From assembly GCF_001436375.1 (NCBI RefSeq), contig NZ_AZGA01000087.1, positions 124,086 to 188,085 on the forward strand: a stretch of 64,000 bases of DNA. The letters run 5' to 3'. A program made the translations under genes and the position numbers. Positions 62,048 through 64,000 of this stretch are shown one piece after another (within the stretch, counting starts at the first letter, position 1; each line of letters starts with the position of its first letter). The notes under the pieces are model-generated. The model had not been told where the DNA came from. It was given only the letters and a program-made list of their open reading frames with translations, and made no database searches. This DNA comes from Agrilactobacillus composti DSM 18527 = JCM 14202. Its GTDB lineage: Bacteria > Bacillota > Bacilli > Lactobacillales > Lactobacillaceae.

Positions 62048-62359
62048 CTATTTGTGCAGTGACTGCTCAATTAAGTCCAGTAGTGCGCTGGCTTGAATGG
62101 GGTTGTACATTGTTCTTGGGATCATCAAAAACTGCTTATCATGTTCCTTGGCTTCAGCTTCAATGGCCGCTTTTCGGTAAACGGACTGCGGCGCTAATAA
62201 AACGATATCATAATTTTTATTGTCTAAATCATCAGCGACACTATCGGTGCCAGTGGGGTCAACGGTAATTGTTTGACCGCGCTTTTTGGCGGCATCCACT
62301 AGGCCTTGGGCAATAATAGAAGAGCTCATGCCACCACTACAAGATAATAAAATATTCAT
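62048..62359 (-). CDS. PTS lactose/cellobiose-family IIB component
   Basis: A 103-residue IIB protein. The phosphocysteine is Cys7 in ILLSCSGGMSSS, the lactose-family signature (LxCxxGMSTS), followed by VLLAPQSVY. It is the first gene of the six-gene operon IIB-IIC-mupG-IIA-kinase-esterase. GGAGG lies 10 bases before the ATG and a consensus-like promoter about 36 bases further up. Confidence 0.93.
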   Translation of the reverse strand: MNILLSCSGGMSSSIIAQGLVDAAKKRGQTITVDPTGTDSVADDLDNKNYDIVLLAPQSVYRKAAIEAEAKEHDKQFLMIPRTMYNPIQASALLDLIEQSLHK

Positions 62360-62394
62360 AAGCTAAACACCTCCAAGAATTATCTTACAAGAAA

Positions 62395-62423
62395 AGTATA
62401 TGGCACCGCCTAAAACTGGTCAA
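62395..62423 (-). promoter_or_regulatory. Promoter of the MupG/PTS operon
   Basis: On the minus strand TTGACC (62418-62423) and TATACT (62395-62400) are spaced by 17 bp. The 200 bases between this and the plus-strand promoter at 62625 show no gene. Confidence 0.7.
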
Positions 62424-62624
62424 GGAAACGCCAGAAAAATTGTTAAGTCAGTCTAGGATTTAATTCAAGCTTATATTTTCCTAGGATAAGGATAGGCACG
62501 GTTTAACGGCCATCAGGTTGATTTGATAAGCGTTGTTACAGATATTTGAGAGACAAAAAAATTAGAAAAAAGCAAGGCTTTTCTGTGGTGGGGACTAACA
62601 AAAATTAATTTGTTCTAAAAATTA

Positions 62625-62666
62625 TTTACATACAATTGTGAAAGATGTAACATGAAAGCGATTAAA
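62625..62666 (+). promoter_or_regulatory. Promoter and cre site of the symporter pseudogene
   Basis: TTTACA (62625-62630) and TAACAT (62648-62653) are spaced by 17 bp. TGAAAGCGATTAAA (62653-62666) matches the cre consensus at all but one position, just downstream of the -10 box. The control region is intact although the gene is broken. Confidence 0.7.
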
Positions 62667-62687
62667 ACATATTTGGAGGTGTTGGGC

Positions 62688-63891
62688 ATGGGTAGTGTCA
62701 GTTTAGAGTTATTGACCTTGTTAGTTGCCGTCATAGCTTGTTACATTATATATTTGGTGAAAAAACGTACTAATTTTACATTCGTGTCGGTTTTAGCATT
62801 GGTTATTGGTATCCTTGATCAAGAGTATATATTCTATGAAGTCCTTGTCGGAGTTAAAGAGTATCGGGGGTAAATCCATCTTTTGGCTGCTATTCCAGAC
62901 TTTACTAGCAGCAATCGTAGGGATGACCATTGCCGTTGTTTCGGGTATTGGGCAAGGTAGTCACTTGAGTATTGTGGCTGGATTTAAGGCAGCTAAGATT
63001 CCACCTTTTACCCAAGTAATCACGGATTTATTCTCTAATAACCTATTTGCATCCATGGCGGAAGGGAAAGTTATTCCAGTGGTCTTCTTTGCAATTATTG
63101 TGGGAATCGCGGTTGTCGCCTTGTCTGGCAAACACGAAGGCGCCATGGTAACTTTCAAGAAATTTATTGATGATTGTCATGCCATTGTCTATGCTATTAT
63201 TCGCGTTGTTATTTCTTTATTACCTTATTCCATTATTTGCCTGATGGCTGATACCATGGGTACCAGTGATTTGAACGCCTTGAAACCATTAGTTACGATT
63301 ATTCTATTAGCTTTTGTTGGCTGTTTCTTCCACGTTTTTGTGACCGACAGTTTGTTATTGCGTTTTGTAGGCAAACTGTCACCAATTCGTTTCTTCAAAG
63401 GTGTGATGCCGGCTCAAGTCATGGCTTTTTCCTCTAGAAGCAGTTCTGGGACATTGCCACTATACGTTACTTGTGTGACTAAGAATGTGGGCGTGCCAGA
63501 AAATATCGCCAACTTTGTGGGTTCTCTAGGTACCACTGTGGGGATGTCCGGTTGCGCGGGCGTTTGGCCACCATTATTAGCCGTTTATGCCATTCATTCT
63601 ATGGGCGGTCAAGTTTCCTTAGCTCAAGCTATTGTCATTATCTTGTTATGCCCAATCATTTCCTTGGGGACCGCTGGAGTACCTGGCGGGGGTATTATGT
63701 TAGCTACTGCAATGTTCGTGACTTTAGGACCCCCAGTTGGTTTGATCAGTATTTTTGCCGGGATCGATGCCTTTGTGGATATGGCCCGGACCATGACCAA
63801 CGTCACCAGCTCTATGGTCGCTTCTACGTTGGTTGCCAAATCTGAAGGATCTTTGGCATCGGTGCATCATGCCAAGCCAGTGACAAATTAA
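62688..63891 (+). pseudogene. Cystine/dicarboxylate-type sodium symporter (TcyP-like), disrupted by an internal deletion
   Basis: The coding region is split over two frames. The first starts at ATG 62688 (GGAGG 8 bases upstream) and gives the first membrane segment (LLTLLVAVIACYIIYLVKKR) up to VLALVIGI near 62815, then runs out of frame and stops at 62873. The second frame, read from about 62806, resumes with VSLIKSIYSMKSLSELKSIG and runs to 63891, including RSSSGTLPLYVTCV and GCAGVWPPLLAVYA. About 55-60 residues expected between the parts are missing, so the gene lost roughly 170-200 bases and its frame. Transport function is probably lost. Confidence 0.75.
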
Positions 63892-64000
63892 AAATTTTCA
63901 ACGATTAATATTGAAGTTAAAAAATACAATCTCAGTTGTGTTTAACTGATAGGGTCCCTGTCAAGTGCACCGATGAAAAACAAAAATCTCAGAAATTCTA
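63892..64000. other. Window end, no gene seen
   Basis: A short inverted repeat TCAGTT/AACTGA (about 63932-63949) may serve as a weak terminator. The following GGGTCCCTGTCAAGTGCACC resembles the kind of end seen in some insertion sequences, but the window stops before this can be judged. Confidence 0.25.

Noticed and set aside
62521..62545. Possible cre site in the PTS/symporter intergenic region (ATAAGCGTTGTTACA)
   Set aside because: It differs from the cre consensus at three or more fixed positions; the site at 62653-62666 is much better.

Overview
The window looks like chromosomal DNA of a lactic acid bacterium of the family Lactobacillaceae. The grounds are moderate G+C, strong GGAGG ribosome binding sites with frequent TTG/GTG starts, many PTS systems, CcpA-type cre sites, a LicT antiterminator, and a complete lactate racemase (lar) locus whose key residues fall at the same numbers as in Lactiplantibacillus plantarum. 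No rRNA, tRNA, CRISPR array or prophage was seen.

Layout. 1-1.7 kb: riboflavin genes ribD and ribE (cut by the window edge) behind an FMN riboswitch. 1.8-4.1 kb: a YtrA-type GntR regulator with its ABC transporter. 4.2-12.7 kb: a P-type cation ATPase, a Dyp-type peroxidase, a nitronate monooxygenase-like flavoprotein, a DHA2 efflux pump with a DUF4811 partner, a divergent TetR regulator and a flavodoxin. 12.8-17.5 kb: aldo/keto reductase, an XRE regulator with a membrane partner, and an alpha/beta hydrolase plus DMT transporter facing a TetR gene. 17.6-23.0 kb: a complete 2-aminoethylphosphonate uptake and breakdown operon (phnD-C-E-E-X-W). 23.2-26.4 kb: HAD phosphatase, old yellow enzyme and the MurNAc-6-P etherase murQ.

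26.5-35.6 kb: a glycyl radical enzyme with its activase, DeoR and SorC regulators, a fructose-6-phosphate-aldolase-type enzyme and a fructose-family PTS. Three transcription units share the palindrome TTTGCAC-N4-GTGCAAA. The gene set matches the recently described anhydroglycolysis pathway of E. coli (YbiW/PflD with FsaA/FsaB). This is the most interesting system in the window.

35.7-40.4 kb: amidohydrolase, acetyltransferase, DegV, DUF805 and a MetE-like methyltransferase under a T-box. 40.4-49.1 kb: the lar locus. LarMN-Q-O imports nickel and LarR is the Crp/Fnr-type regulator. LarA is the racemase, and LarB, LarC (made by a -1 frameshift) and LarE build its nickel-pincer cofactor. LarD is the lactic acid channel. 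An additional 97-residue gene of unknown function sits between larD and larE.

49.2-57.5 kb: ornithine cyclodeaminase-like protein, a secreted repeat protein, a LicT-controlled beta-glucoside PTS with its phospho-beta-glucosidase, and a fused amino-acid binding protein/permease. 57.5-62.4 kb: a six-gene operon with a cellobiose-type PTS, MupG, a GlcNAc-kinase-like protein and an esterase, best read as salvage of a MurNAc-GlcNAc disaccharide. Its product MurNAc-6-P would feed the distant murQ. The window ends with a cystine-type symporter gene damaged by an internal deletion.
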